Shown here: positions 32,339 through 44,018 of the stretch, in pieces | How the letters are laid out: the number at the start of each line of letters is the position of its first letter | Numbering within the stretch: position 1 is the stretch's first letter | Assembly: GCA_018340375.1 (NCBI GenBank) | Contig: JAFFJZ010000080.1 | Location: 310,001-374,000 of the forward strand | Direction of reading: 5' to 3' | Source: Gonatopus flavifemur | Lineage: Eukaryota > Arthropoda > Insecta > Hymenoptera > Dryinidae | Length of the DNA: 64,000 bases | Notes under the pieces: generated by a model | Databases searched by the model: none | The model's input: the letters and a program-made list of their open reading frames with translations, nothing else | What the model was told of the DNA's origin: nothing | Made by a program: the position numbers and the translations under genes

Positions 32339-35300
32339 CAGGCATGGTACTGGTTCGGCACATCAAAAACAGTGAGAAGAGTGACAAGTTGTTAAGAAAA
32401 AGTGACAAAAAGTGACACAAAAGTAACGGAAAAAGTGACAAAAAGTGACATACAAATAAGAAAGGAAATAAAATAAGACAAGAAAAGAAGACGTTTCTGT
32501 TTTATTATTTGGGGTTATCACATCCAATTGAATCAGTGAATATACATCATTGAAAAAAACTTTGCCAATTGGCACATGGCTTTCTCATTTGTGTTGGACA
32601 AAAATATCGTCAAATGCAGATTGCTAAACCCTGGTTATAAAATCCATTAATTCTTGCCAAATCTCATTGATTTTTACCAAATCCCATTGAATCTTGTACA
32701 ATGTTCTGACCAAATCCCATGGAATTTCCTTTGTCAGATTCAATGAATTCTCTTAACCAGGGAAGAATCTTTTTCCACTTTTTTCAACCAATTGGAGAAG
32801 AACTTACATGGAACCATAAAAGAATCGTAGTATAAATTTCATTTTAATCGGATAACAGAAAGCGAAGACTCGCTTTGTCGCAAAATAACAATTTTCGGTA
32901 AGATGTTCCTTTTCCCTCACCCGTTTTTCTGTCAGGCTCAGATTGAAAACTTGTATGGGATCATTATCGGCACTGCATAAAACTGTAGTGAAAATTTCAT
33001 GACAATCGGATGATAGAAATGGAAGATATCCGGCAAGATAGCGATATTTACGAAATTTTCAAATTTTGTTTCAAAGAAATCTTACAGACAGAATGTTTAT
33101 TCAGATAGTATGCTGATATCTCTTCAATACTATAATTATAGGAGAACAGATTCAAAATGACAAAAAAAAAGATTATACAATGCAGGAAAGTAATTTTAAA
33201 ACTAAGGAAAACGGGGGAAAATTTTCTTTAATTTTAAAAAATAAAAAAATAGTGATAACATAATGCCACGATCTATTCGAGCTTAGAATTTGTGAAATTG
33301 ATAGAAGTCCACCATCAAAAGTCATAAAAAAAATTGAAGAGTACATACAGTTTGAAAAATGAGACTTAAATTTTGAAAATTGAAACTCGCATATTAGAAT
33401 GCGTTGAAAATTTTTCTCATATTTTTTCTTGGGAGTACACAAAAAAACAAAAATTTTGAGTTTGAACAGTTTAAATTCGGACCATTTTTGGAGAAGTCAT
33501 AAGTAAATAACTGAAAAAACGCGATTTTTGTAAAAAAATCGATATCTTTTGTACGGTTCATAAAAAAAATCTCGAAATTCACCAGACAAGGTGCTTTGAT
33601 GGGTACTAAAAAATGTCAAAAAATGGAGGAAATCAAAAATCAAAATTTCTCAAAGTGTTAGATTTGTCATGGAATGTCGAATGCCCCATATACACTCATA
33701 TAGATATATTCTGCGTGCAATTTTAGTGAATCGTGATCAATTGCGAATTTACGATGCAAAAATACAATTCATTTTGGAAATTTTTTTACAGGGTCGCATA
33801 AGCGAAAGTAAGATATATTGGATTTTCTGTTTGATGATTCGATTGTTTACTGCTAAAATTATTTAATCAAATTAGTGAAAAATTTCTAAAAAAGCGGGAT
33901 GCCGATCGATTCTACAGGAAAAATCGCAGGAGGAAATATATTCACTTTATAAAAAAAAATTGTTTGGCAATGAAATTATTACAAGCAATGATCATAAGAG
34001 AAAAAGCGTCTTGTTCCAGGGACACACTATTGTTAATTACGGATCCTCAAGTGAGGGATAAGACACCGAGCTTCAGACTTGGCGCCATTAATGGGATAAG
34101 GGTTAATTTGCGTTTCATTCTATGAATAAAAATGAATTATTCATTCAGAGTATAGCAGAGCAATGGGATTTATGATATATTTTCAATAGATTACTCAGTT
34201 TCATTATTTAGATAACGGACAATTGAGTATGTATTTTTTGGTTCTCCCATTAATGGTGGCCCGTTGTCTTATCCCTCACTCAAGGATCCCTATTGTTAAT
34301 AGGTTCAAATCAACAACGTCATCGATTGGATTGACGAAAAATAAGAAATACGTGTTTTTTTTTCATTGGATGATACGATTGTGTAATGCTCTAATTATGT
34401 AAACAACTTAGTTGAAACTTTCGAATTTTAAAAAACGGAGGGTGCCAATCGACCGTACGGGAAAAATCATAAGAGAGAGTATTTTCAGCTAAGATTGAAA
34501 AAAATGGTTCTGCAATGAAATTATTATGAACAATAATAATTTGAGAAATAGCGTTTTGTGACTAATTTTAGCAATAAATAATCGATTGGTTAAATAAGGA
34601 AAATATACCTCATTTCTCGCTAATACAATCGACGACGTTGTTAGTTTGAACCTACCAACAAAAGCGTGCCTATGGGATAAACGCTATTTCTTCTATTATC
34701 ATTGTTTATAAGTTCATTGCAAAACAATTGTTTTCTTTAGATAAAATGAATATCTTTCTTTCTATGATGTTTCCCATAGAATCGGTGGCACTCTTTGTTT
34801 TCGAAAGTAGAAACTTTTAATTGATTGGTTCAAACAATTTCAGCAATAAGAAATCGAATCGTTGAACAGAAAACAAGTATATCTTAGTTTTTACTAATAA
34901 AATCAATGGCATCGATGGTTTGGCGCTATTTGTGCTGTACCAGCCATGGGACTTAATAGCTTAATCCCAATTAACCCGTTAAAAGAAGAACCCGGGAAAA
35001 AACAAATCAGATCTACGTGGATCTGAAAAATGGAAAAATTCTTTCTGTGCAGGTCGACTTGGATCTAAGAAGATGAGTTAATTCTTCGCAAAAATACGTC
35101 TCAGAAACCATCTAATAGTAGAGGAAATGTGCAGTTGATGCACGCGAATTGCGATTAATTACCATGAAATTCTTGTTAATTTAGGTCTAAATCGAACTAT
35201 TTAGATCTAACCAGAGCCACATTCTCCATTTTTGAGATCCAAAAAGATCTAATTAGATCCACTTGGATGTAAACTATTTTTTCTCGGGAAGAAGTGACGC

Positions 35301-35432
35301 GAAGGGAAATTACTTTTTTTCTCATTGATGAATTTTTGTGAAAAAAGTGATAATAAGTGACAAATTTAGGAAAAAGTGACATTGCAAAAGAAAGTGACAA
35401 AAAGTTGAAAAAGTGACATTGTACCATGCCTG
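32339..35432. mobile_element. hAT-like non-autonomous element, 3.1 kb, with 6-bp target duplication
   Basis: Perfect 12-bp terminal inverted repeats CAGGCATGGTAC / GTACCATGCCTG, flanked by the exact 6-bp duplication TGAAAG (32333-32338, 35433-35438). Removing the insert and one duplication restores the transposase frame (TVKGTLPFHH). Both subterminal regions are packed with AGTGACAAA repeats in direct, not inverted, orientation (32370-32450 and 35340-35415). No transposase ORF is present. One nested MITE lies at 34041-34289. Confidence 0.85.
34041..34289. mobile_element. MITE nested in the hAT-like element
   Basis: The ends ggatcctcaagtgagggata and, inverted, ggatccttgagtgagggata form a 25-30 bp inverted repeat; inner blocks cattaatggg also pair. 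The 11-mer CTATTGTTAAT occurs at 34027-34037 and 34290-34300, consistent with a target duplication, with three extra bases on the left. Confidence 0.65.
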
Positions 35433-35539
35433 TGAAAGGAACACTTCCGTTCCATCACGCATCCCCGATCCGTGAAAATGTTGTTGCATTCAAGACTACT
35501 TCGAATGATGTAAAATCAACATTAAAGAAATTGTAACTT

Positions 35540-36385
35540 CAACATTTGTGTAAATAACGTATTTGGTAGTTATAAAATTTTATTGGTATATCCTCAAATA
35601 ATAATTTACACAATAACCAACTAAGAAAGTGAGTACAAAATGATTATCGACAACCAAGCCAAAAATTATATAATTTCCTCGCACTGTGAAATTTCAGTCT
35701 CGCGCGAAATCATGCCATAACGCGAATCGCTTCACTAAAACGTTTATAACTTCCACAATTTTGAAGGCTCTTTGAATTCCGAAAATGGAACATGTTCGTG
35801 AAGAATGCAGCTACAACAGATTTTTTTCAAAAAAATGGAAGATCGGGCCTTCCGAGATAAATTGACTTTTTTGAGGAAAATAATTTTTTTTCCAGAAAAT
35901 TTTGGGAAAAAAAATTTTTCAAAACTTCAGAGTCGCTTCACTAAAACGTTCATAACTTCCACAATTTTGAAGGCTCCTTGAATTTCAAAATGGAAAATGT
36001 TCGTGAAGAATGCAGCTACAACATGTATTTTTTTCAAAAAAATCGAAGACCGAGCCTTTCGAGATAAATTGATTTTTTTGAGAAAAATAATTTTTTTTCC
36101 AGAAAATTTTGGGAAAAAAAATTTTTCAAAACTTTCCCCAAAAAGAGAATCTCGTCGAGCAGATGTGTGAATTTTTCCAGAATTTTATCTCATCTCCCTG
36201 TTGAGATAATTGAAAATGAATAAAAATGTGATTTGTTTGTGTTTGTACTGTAAAATCCATAAAACTGCATGAAAAAGGCTGATATTTGGGGTTTCACCTT
36301 TGTTCGAGCACCTCTTTCACCACACCAAATTTGGTCTCAATCGGAAACATGTCACTTTTTTTCGGCCGATCTGACGTGGAATGCC
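35540..36385. repeat. Right terminal inverted repeat of the 7.9-kb element, with internal duplication
   Basis: Inverted partner of 28522-29162. A block of 206 bp beginning gcttcactaaaacgtt is present twice in tandem (from 35729 and from 35935), whereas the left repeat has it once. The second copy differs by scattered substitutions, so the duplication is not recent. The repeat begins directly after the transposase stop. Confidence 0.85.
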
Positions 36386-37094
36386 TCATATGTAAAACAC
36401 GGAGAGAATAAGACATACACACGGGAACTCAATACATTTTCATTGCTCCTTGAAAGAGTGGGGAATATTGGTTCTACGCAGTCTAGTGAAAAACCACTTA
36501 TATGTCATATGTTTTTTCCGAAAATTCGCCTTCCTCCGAATTGTCTGATGGTTTTTGATTCAAAGATATAAATCTCAGCGTTATTGAGATGCTTAGATTA
36601 GTCGAAGAATTTGAAATAAGGTTTAGGCAAAGTAAAAAGTTGTTGACTGCTTTCCCAAGAATTCGGCAATGAATTCCAATCCTACATTATGACATATCTT
36701 GTATAAATGCTATATATGAAACTGTACTGAAATTCTCATACCACATATATGTAAAATTCCATGTAGGGATGGGAATTCTTGAAGGAGATTGAACTTTTTC
36801 ATTTAAAAAGTATTGAATTTTTATTGAAATCCATAAAAATTATATTTTTTCTATATAAAAAAGGGTTGATCCTTTCCAAAGGTCCACATTATTAATTCTC
36901 TGATGGCGAGTTTCAACAGAATTCATTGTTTCCGTAAAAAATTCATCAAATTTTTTCATCAAGGTCGATGTAATTAATTGAATATTAATGCCGTGAAATG
37001 GTTGAAACGATATCGTAGTTTTCTAGTGAAAAAATCGACCAGGGGACACCCTTAAATATTCCCCATGATTATCGAAAGAAAAAAATTCATTGCA

Positions 37095-37353
37095 CACTGA
37101 AAAAAACGTAAGAGCGACATGTATCACGGTTCATAATGATAATAGCAGTTTTGAGACACATCAGCATTCATGTGGACTTTTCCTCCAATTATGACAATCC
37201 ATACCCTTTGCGGGTGAAAATAACTTTGCATCTGACACATATTATTATAAGAGTTCAAAAGATTACCACAAATTAAAGGGGAAATGTTCATAAATGCTCA
37301 TGTGATCTAAAACTGCTATTACTATGGGATTTCTGCTACGAATTTTCCCAGTG
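37095..37353. mobile_element. Candidate MITE with CACTG ends
   Basis: The inverted ends cactgaaaaaaacgta / tacgaattttcccagtg and the inner pair atagcagttttgagacacat / catgtgatctaaaactgctat define a 259-bp imperfect palindrome. No target duplication is obvious. Confidence 0.55.
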
Positions 37354-37804
37354 TAGTTATATGTACATGAATTGATAGTTGTTGTACAAAACAATTCCTG
37401 TCGCTGTGCGTGAATTTGCGTATGTAATATGTGGAAAAGTGCGTGAAATCTCATTATCCTTTTGTACAAGAATGTATAGGAACAGTCATGGGTACGTTAC
37501 TACCAAAGCAGCAACAGAAGTTCAAAGTATATACGACATAGAAACGTTCGTAGAATTTACGAATGAGATACGAAGAACATAAGATGAAAGTTCATGGAAT
37601 ATTCGAATGAGACTGTTTTAAATATACTTAGAACGTACATAGTACATTCGAAATGTACGATATTCATTCAATCGACGTTCGATTGACGTACCGTCGTATA
37701 TTCGATTACATACGTTCGATGGATATGCATAGCACCTATGAAACGATCTCTTGGAATGTACATAGAACATATTTCGAATATTCTAAGAACGTTCATAATA
37801 TATT

Positions 37805-37940
37805 CTGGTGCTACTTGGGTAGTTACTCGTTACTCATCAAATATAGAATATATATATAAATTTCGTATACAAATTATATATTCATTGTGTATATTTTATA
37901 TATAGTGAGTAACGGTAACGAGTAACGTACCCATCACCAC
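37805..37940. mobile_element. GGGTACGTTACTCGTTAC MITE, copy 1
   Basis: The left end gggtagttactcgttact and right end gtaacgagtaacgtaccc are inverted. The middle is TA-rich (tatatattcattgtgtatatttt). The same family occurs at 44447-44583, 44596-44719 and 55974-56291. Confidence 0.75.
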
Positions 37941-38470
37941 ATAGGAATTTTTCGTAATTTTTACACAAAACCAGTTGAGGCCATTCTCTGATTAGTTAGT
38001 TCCTTTGAGCAGAGAATATTCTATAACATCCAATAAAAACTACATATTTCTTCTCATAACTCGCGTCGAGTTTTTTCAAACATCGCTTCAGTAATGGGTG
38101 TTATATGACAATATCAATAATTTTTATGAAAAATTTGTCGACTTTATATTGAATCTTATAAAATATTGGTCGAAATTTGATCTAACACATCGATACTGCA
38201 AATATCGTTCATCACTCTACCGCTCATCTCTAAATTCTTGAGAAGAATTGAATCTTTTTCATACAGAAAGTATCTCTTTTTTGTAGATCTTCATAAAATA
38301 TTCATCAACATTCTATATATTTTCCATAAAGAGAAATCGATTTTGTGGAAAATCGACAGGGATACATGAAATAGCATGAATACATGAAATGGTGAATAAT
38401 TTTCGAGTCACTGAATATTTACTTCTACAATAGTTCAAGTCGATTATGTACGGTAAAATGTGGGATCTTC

Positions 38471-39059
38471 CAGGGCATAATGTAAGGAATTTTAAGAACT
38501 AACCGAAACGGTGGACACTCAATTTCTAAAAGAAACAAAAGGTACTGTATCGTCTTTATGAATTAATAAAACGCTATATGATAATTGATGAACTTAATAT
38601 CTATTTATGCATTCAATAAATGATATATCTATCTCATTACATTTTATTTAATCAAGGTTCCTTTTTTATAAACTATGCTGTGAGAACATCAGCTGAAAAA
38701 AAAAGAAATAGTCTCTCATTTTCGAGAGAAAACCCTTCCAATATGAAGTGAGAAATTTGTGTGACAAGTATTTTATGAATTATTTGATGCTTCATTGATT
38801 TTATCTTTGGCATCAAGATTTATTTTCTTAGAATGAATATCACTACTGAATTAATGATATCCCTCGATATGAGGTGAGAGGCTTATTTTGTAACAGGGCA
38901 GTATTGGATACTCGATTTGAAAAAATAAAAATAAAAAGGAAAACATTTAACTGAAAATTGGGTAATTTTTTAAGAACTAACCGTTTGTACGTTTTAGAAC
39001 TGATCGTTTTCTTTTAGAACTAACTCTTTGGTAAGAACTGACCCTTATATTATGCCCTG
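38471..39059. mobile_element. hAT MITE with perfect 8-bp target duplication
   Basis: A 589-bp element with ends CAGGGCATAAT and ATTATGCCCTG, flanked by the exact 8-bp duplication GGATCTTC (38463-38470, 39060-39067). Repeats of ttttagaactaac / gttagttctt occur at both sides. It lacks a transposase. It is a textbook hAT pattern and contrasts with the 6-bp class in this window. Confidence 0.85.
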
Positions 39060-39067
39060 GGATCTTC

Positions 39068-41021
39068 TCACAGTCCACATTACCGGACCTGTTCTCTGTG
39101 CGTGAAATTCGCCATTGACAAACTACTTTTAAACTATACATATATATTTACATATGGATTTGTATGTATGCATGCATGTAAGGATGTCTGTATATACATA
39201 AGAATTATCAACATATACATATATATATAATCTTTTATAAAGTTCCCAAAATTATACATAATACACATCGATACTTATATAGCCCATATATATATGTATA
39301 CATATATGCAGAACCGTTTTATGAAAAGTATTATTTCCTGAGCCACGTTAAATTGAATATTTTTTTAAATCACACCCGGATGAATGATTCACGTTTTGCA
39401 AATGAACCCGTTACGTTGATAATTGTTTCATCGTCACAATAACTTAAAATTTCACTGAAAACATTACCACTGTATGGTGCAATGGAGAATGATACTATAT
39501 GTGAGAAAAGTTGTTTCGGAATACAAGATCGCGTCTCGGATGCAGGGAGCGTAATGAAGACTGGAATAATCGACCAAAGAGAGAAGAGAACTGGAGGTAG
39601 AAGTCGAAATGAGAAGTTCGTGTATCTTCGGTTGTTCTCGGTCTTACTCGACACCCTCACCGCAGTTGCCGCCGTATGAAGTTGCCGACGAGAGACGAAC
39701 GGCCACGACAGTTCGTTCGGCCAACAGACGCGACCGCGACTCTGAATCGTAGAGGTGTTTTATATTCGTACATTTAAAAAATTGTGTTCCTTATTTCATG
39801 GCGTATACTCGTGTAGTTACAATCGTTCAATTACCCTGTGTTATAGCCAAAGTGAGAACAGTTGAAATCCTATTTGTGCCAGTGTGAGAAAAAAACCCCC
39901 GCTTTTGTGTAAAAAATGTTGGTATATTTTGATTGAAGTGTATATAATCTTCATGCAGTGTTCAAACATAAATTGGCGTGCAACAAAGGAGAAGTGAATG
40001 TATTTTGGATTACGATTACAAATGCGTTAAATTTGAAAAATGTTGAAGAAAACAGAAATAATGTTGAAATAATTTGTTACTCTGTTGGATGTAAAACGCA
40101 ACCAAAAAAAATATATTCAAATTTTCAGAAGTGACTAAAAGTGTTGGAAAAGTGTCAGTGATATCGGTGCATATGAAAAACTATGAATATATGTGTACCC
40201 GCAAAGCGAAGTTTATTGATTGTTTTTTTTTAAAAAAACAGATTTCTGTGGTGCGTCATGAAGAGGTGGCACAGAACAGTGCGTTTGAAAAGTGTTCGGG
40301 ATTATGTGACCTCATCTTGTTAAAATCAGTTTGTTTATTTACAATTAGCTTGCATTAAAAATTTTCATCAGAAATTCGAAGGAAGTAGCGGTGGGATCGT
40401 TCAAGAAATTTTTGCAGGAAAACAAGGGAACAAAGAGAAGTCGATGTTTCACAGTTGTTTGCCCGTCGGATCGTGATTGACCTCACCGTGAATTGTTACG
40501 ATGAAAACTTTGTTGCAGGAATGTTGAAAAAATAAAAACCGTTTTATAACTCCACAGTGGATAAATAAGTGAAATAGCACCAATGAGTGGCAAAAAAAGA
40601 AATTTCTTCGTTGTCCCATATGAGAGAAGAAACACGGATTCGTTCCGTATAGACCGATCAGTTTATCCGATGGAAAATCTGTCTACAAGATCTTTTCAAA
40701 ATCATTGTTGATCAAACATCAGATATTGAATTCTGTGAGATTGTATAGTAAACGTGTCACGTGAATAACGATTCGAATTGTTTCAATATATGTGAACATA
40801 AAGGGAAGATGAGTAAAATTTATTATTCATGAAGAAAAAGTGTACGAGTGGGAAAGGAGTACAAAAAACAAGAAGGCTTGAAGTGTGAAAAGTGGATGTG
40901 GTGTAAAAGTGGTCAAAGGTGGTTTTGGTTAAGAACGACGACGACACGACGAAAGTACAGGTGCTGTCGAGTCTCGGGTGCCGTATTATAGACGGTACCC
41001 GTCATTGTACTCGTTTCTACG
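39068..41021 (+). other. Probable 5' flank and 5' UTR of Ephrin
   Basis: Sequence upstream of the Ephrin start codon. From about 39370 it becomes less AT-rich with more CpG, and around 39690-39740 is rich in cgacgag and gcgaccgcga stretches, as expected near a promoter. Many short ATG frames occur upstream of 41022, none with recognisable homology. A transcription start near 39690-39720 is possible (a cagttcgttcg initiator-like site) but not proven; an unspliced leader of over 1 kb would be long. Confidence 0.4.
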
Positions 41022-41140
41022 ATGGTTTCCACGTCCTTCGTAACCCTTGTGTTCCTCGTGTGCCTGCAAACGGTACTATTGTCAACCGTGAGCAACTGCG
41101 CGAAGACAATCAGCATGTATTGGAACACGACAAATTCCAT
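41022..41140 (+). CDS. Ephrin: Ephrin, first coding exon
   Basis: The exon starts at ATG 41022 and ends at a strong donor (AT|GTGAGT, 41141). It encodes 39 residues plus two bases. Residues 1-25 are a signal peptide with a hydrophobic core (TLVFLVCLQTVLLS). After Cys26 comes AKTISMYWNTTNS, matching the start of the ephrin receptor-binding domain (insect ephrins read AKTFYMHWNTTN or similar). Ephrins are membrane-anchored ligands of Eph receptor tyrosine kinases, used in axon guidance and cell sorting. The next exon, expected to begin with IFRIDNTD-like sequence, was not found downstream in the window. Longer frames overlapping this exon in other phases are shadows. The call is based on one short exon, so it is good but not certain. 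Confidence 0.72.
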
Positions 41141-41789
41141 GTGAGTGTCCGAGTGTAACCAATAAGCAAAGAATTATAATTTTCTACTTGTTAGAAGAAT
41201 TAAATGCTATTGGAATATAGTAACCCTTTATCAGTTATTCAGCTGTTACATGAGAAAAACCCGGTATGATTTCTTTACCGTGACTCGTTTCTGATAATGA
41301 AATTATCAGATTGGCCTGTGAATAGTTCTTTTTTAACGTAGCAGAAGAGCTATCTACAAATTTATTACTTTCAAAGATATGGTTGCTCTTCCATTTGATT
41401 TTCACTCATCAAAATAATACAAGATGATCAAAAACCAAATCAAAATCACATGATGTATGTGATCATGGAATGATAAGAGTGACGATTATATCAAAATGAA
41501 CATCCTAGCAAGTCTCAACAGCAAAAGATCAGGCAGTCTGAGAAAATTTATTTTACTCAGAACTGAACTCAGGAATTTGTTATTACCATCTTAACTGCTT
41601 ACCGCTGCACGATCAAAAATTCTATTAACATATTTTGGTTGACATAAAATTCATAATAATATCACCAAAAGCAATGATTATACGATACTCCATTAAATTA
41701 TGAATCATTATGACAGAAATGACATAATAAAAACACAATTTGTTCATCAATCTATTGACCGATTCAAACATCTCAGTTGCAGTTTTACA

Positions 41790-42055
41790 CACTGAGAAAA
41801 CAGATATCTTGAAAAATACCATAATTTATGGATTTTCAGCGCTGGTCTGACCCGAGTGGGAATATTCACTTGCATGAATCTCTAAAAGTACCATAATTTC
41901 TTGGACTTTTTGAAATAAGTATGGTACCTTCCGTATAACAGTCCAAGACATGATGGTACTTTTAGAGGTTTTTTCAAGTAAATATTTAGACTCGGTCAGA
42001 CCAGCGCAGAAAATCCATAAATTATGGTACTTTTTAAGATACCTTTTTCTCCGTG
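41790..42055. mobile_element. MITE with CACNGAGAAAA tips
   Basis: A 266-bp palindrome. Pairing blocks are cagatatctt / aagatacctt, taccataatttatgg / ccataaattatggta, gcgctggtctgacc / ggtcagaccagcgc and tctaaaagtaccat / atggtacttttaga. The tips resemble the CACGGAGA group at 22495 and 30879. CA rather than TA borders both sides. Confidence 0.75.
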
Positions 42056-42109
42056 CACATAAACTGAATGATACTGTTTCACCGATCACATAACCTGATC
42101 TATGTGATT

Positions 42110-42240
42110 AGATAACCCTAGTGAAGATTACTCTAGGGATTCTTCAGGCTGTTACGAGATTTTTCAAGGCCCCTGCAGACTCTGATCAGACTTCACAAGG
42201 GGCTAGGAAATGTCTGGAATTGTTTTTGCCAGAGACAACT
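42110..42240. repeat. Degenerate relative of the CCCTAGTAGAAATCACT MITE
   Basis: Begins ccctagtgaagattactctaggg, close to the start of the element at 56778, and contains caaggcccctgcag and cttcacaaggggctagg. The right end is not clean, so boundaries are approximate. Confidence 0.4.
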
Positions 42241-43705
42241 TCTACCCATTTCTATGAAACAATCACCAAGAGATGAACGAATGAGCGTTATGCAGGGACT
42301 CTTTCATTGTAATTTCAAAATAAATGAATTTTTATCACGTATGATTCAATTATGAGTACCGGTGAAGTCATACGGTCTATTTGTCATTGTGAACCGAATC
42401 CTTTGCAATGTCCATTTCTTGAATATATTTTCATTAACTTGAACTGAAAGAGATTTTAAGGTGTTTGATGAGTATTATGATGATGTTGGAGATGTGTCAT
42501 GAACAACCGAATTCTGAGATAAATTTCGTGATTTCTTTCCAAAATTGAGGAATTGTAAGAATTCTCATCCAATAAAAAACTTATACGCAGTATTGACGGT
42601 AGAAAATAGGGACATTTTCTCCAATTCAAACAATGTTCATAAACGAATCTAATATACGAAGATGTATCCTTGTAAAGGTCATGTAGAATAAGATATGAGC
42701 AAACTATCGAAATCGTTCATACCTCCATAGTTATCGGATTGAGTTTAGGAATCCATACGACCATGATTAATCTTCAATGATGAAATTTATCCTCAATATT
42801 CTAGTGTTTTGTGACAATGATTGTATCAAGAAGGAATCGAAATCATTGTGGATATTAAAACGTTTCAACATGATCATTTGACTCATTCAAAGAGAATCGA
42901 AATTATGTCATTCTGATTCATCCTTGATCCCTTTGACTTATTTGGGCACATGATTGCAATTCTCAAACAGTTATTAATAAGCAACCATAACAGAAAATCT
43001 CGATTTTCATTGTATCCCTCAAATCTCATGATATTCTAACAAGTATATTGAATTCTGAAGTGATTAAAAAAAATTTACATAGAAATTTTCCAAAATTAAG
43101 AACAAAAAGATAATACCCGTGACTCAAATCTGAGCACGCACGATCCTGAATTATTATCAGTGCTCACAATCAGAAATCATGTTGAAAAACGCTTCGTGAA
43201 CGAACACGTTTTTTTTAGTTGAGAATAATACAGCTCCGTTATCTGACAGCTATTGGAACAGACGAAATCTATCATCTGTAAATCATAATCTAATTCATAC
43301 TAATTTCTTACCAAAGAACTAATGACACGTATAATTGAATATTGTCCCTAAAGGTTAATTGGTCCTTCAAATCAGTCCAAATAGGAGTTTTACGTGCTAT
43401 AGTCGCATTAAGAACAATAAAAATTATGATTCAAATTCATAAGAATAACATATCAACGAATTTTATGAATTTCATTAAAAAAAAAAAAGTATTATAAATG
43501 TAAATACACATCATTTTTCATTTTCACTCCTTAATTGCAGTGATGTGAAAATATCATATGAAATGCCATGTTTTTTCATTAAATAAATAGCAATATTGAA
43601 TCCTGAGGACTCTCGTATCAACATTTGTGATATCATTGTTGTTTATAGATAATATATATATTCCATATACATATTGTATATTATCTCCATGACATCAAGT
43701 TTTCA

Positions 43706-43822
43706 CTGGGGCTGTGCGAACTTTGTCGAACCGAAATTCTTTTTATTTAAATAAAATATTTATCAGAACTTGACGTATTTTGTACAAAAAAAATTGGGTC
43801 CGACAAGTTTCGCCGACCGTAC
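43706..43822. repeat. Diverged GTGCGAAC-type MITE
   Basis: The left end ggggctgtgcgaactttgtc and, inverted on the right, cgaaacttgtcggaccc resemble the ends of 18618-18754. The ends have diverged and no target duplication remains. Confidence 0.5.
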
Positions 43823-44018
43823 TTTTCACATAAATTTTATATATTTTTTATAAAAGCTTCCCGCATGAAATTTTCGGTGTTGCGAAAGAATAATACACTC
43901 ACACAATATTACATTCAGTATCGATTGAAAAATCATGATCTCTCTTCGAGAAAATGGTGCATGATATTTTTCGTGATGTGGAAATACGTTTCCGTCGGCT
44001 CATGCTTGTGGACGTTAA

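Larger units (their letters stand above)
29205..35536 (+). pseudogene. Intron-containing transposase-like gene, unassigned family
   Basis: Exons inferred from GT/AG sites and reading frame: about 29205-29338 (acidic, SSDNDDKTEEF), 29599-29774 (charged, coiled-coil-like), 29927-30399, 30478-30706, 30784-30878 joined to 31685-32338, and 35439-35536 ending in LKKL and TAA. The 78-bp intron 30400-30477 is a multiple of three and reads through. The catalytic-looking part is 31741-32338, with LDFLENF, FSDGAPQQYKN and HGKGACDGVGGTLKRLA; the Asp residues in these may form the active site (inference). Exon 1 to 2 phase does not fit without one base, and exon 2 to 3 as drawn gives TGA, so the gene looks dead. 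A relative lies at 727-1395. Similar proteins are multi-copy in many invertebrates, to my knowledge. Confidence 0.7.
28522..36385 (+). mobile_element. 7.9-kb long-TIR DNA transposon of unassigned superfamily
   Basis: The ends GGAATTCCACGTCAGATCGG (left) and GGCATTCCACGTCAGATCGG (right, inverted) begin terminal repeats of about 640 bp and 845 bp. Between them lies a plus-strand gene in several exons that encodes a transposase-like protein. Two insertions, 30879-31682 and 32339-35432, interrupt the gene; without them the element is about 3.95 kb. The flanks are AT-dinucleotide-like on both sides, so the target duplication is not resolved. I do not recognise a named superfamily. Confidence 0.8.
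36386..38470. other. No gene recognised; scattered small inverted repeats
   Basis: Non-coding sequence with a lone cacggagagaataag tip at 36398 lacking a partner, then the two small elements listed separately (37095-37353 and 37805-37940). Otherwise I see only AT-rich sequence and short palindromes around 37640-37800. Confidence 0.4.

Noticed and set aside
39370..39679. Coding exon in the CpG-richer region upstream of Ephrin
   Set aside because: Open frames on both strands lack recognisable domains and splice context; a promoter or 5' UTR explains the base composition better.
40919..41158. 79-aa plus-strand ORF overlapping the Ephrin exon
   Set aside because: It is a different phase from the signal-peptide frame, has no hydrophobic leader and runs through the splice donor.
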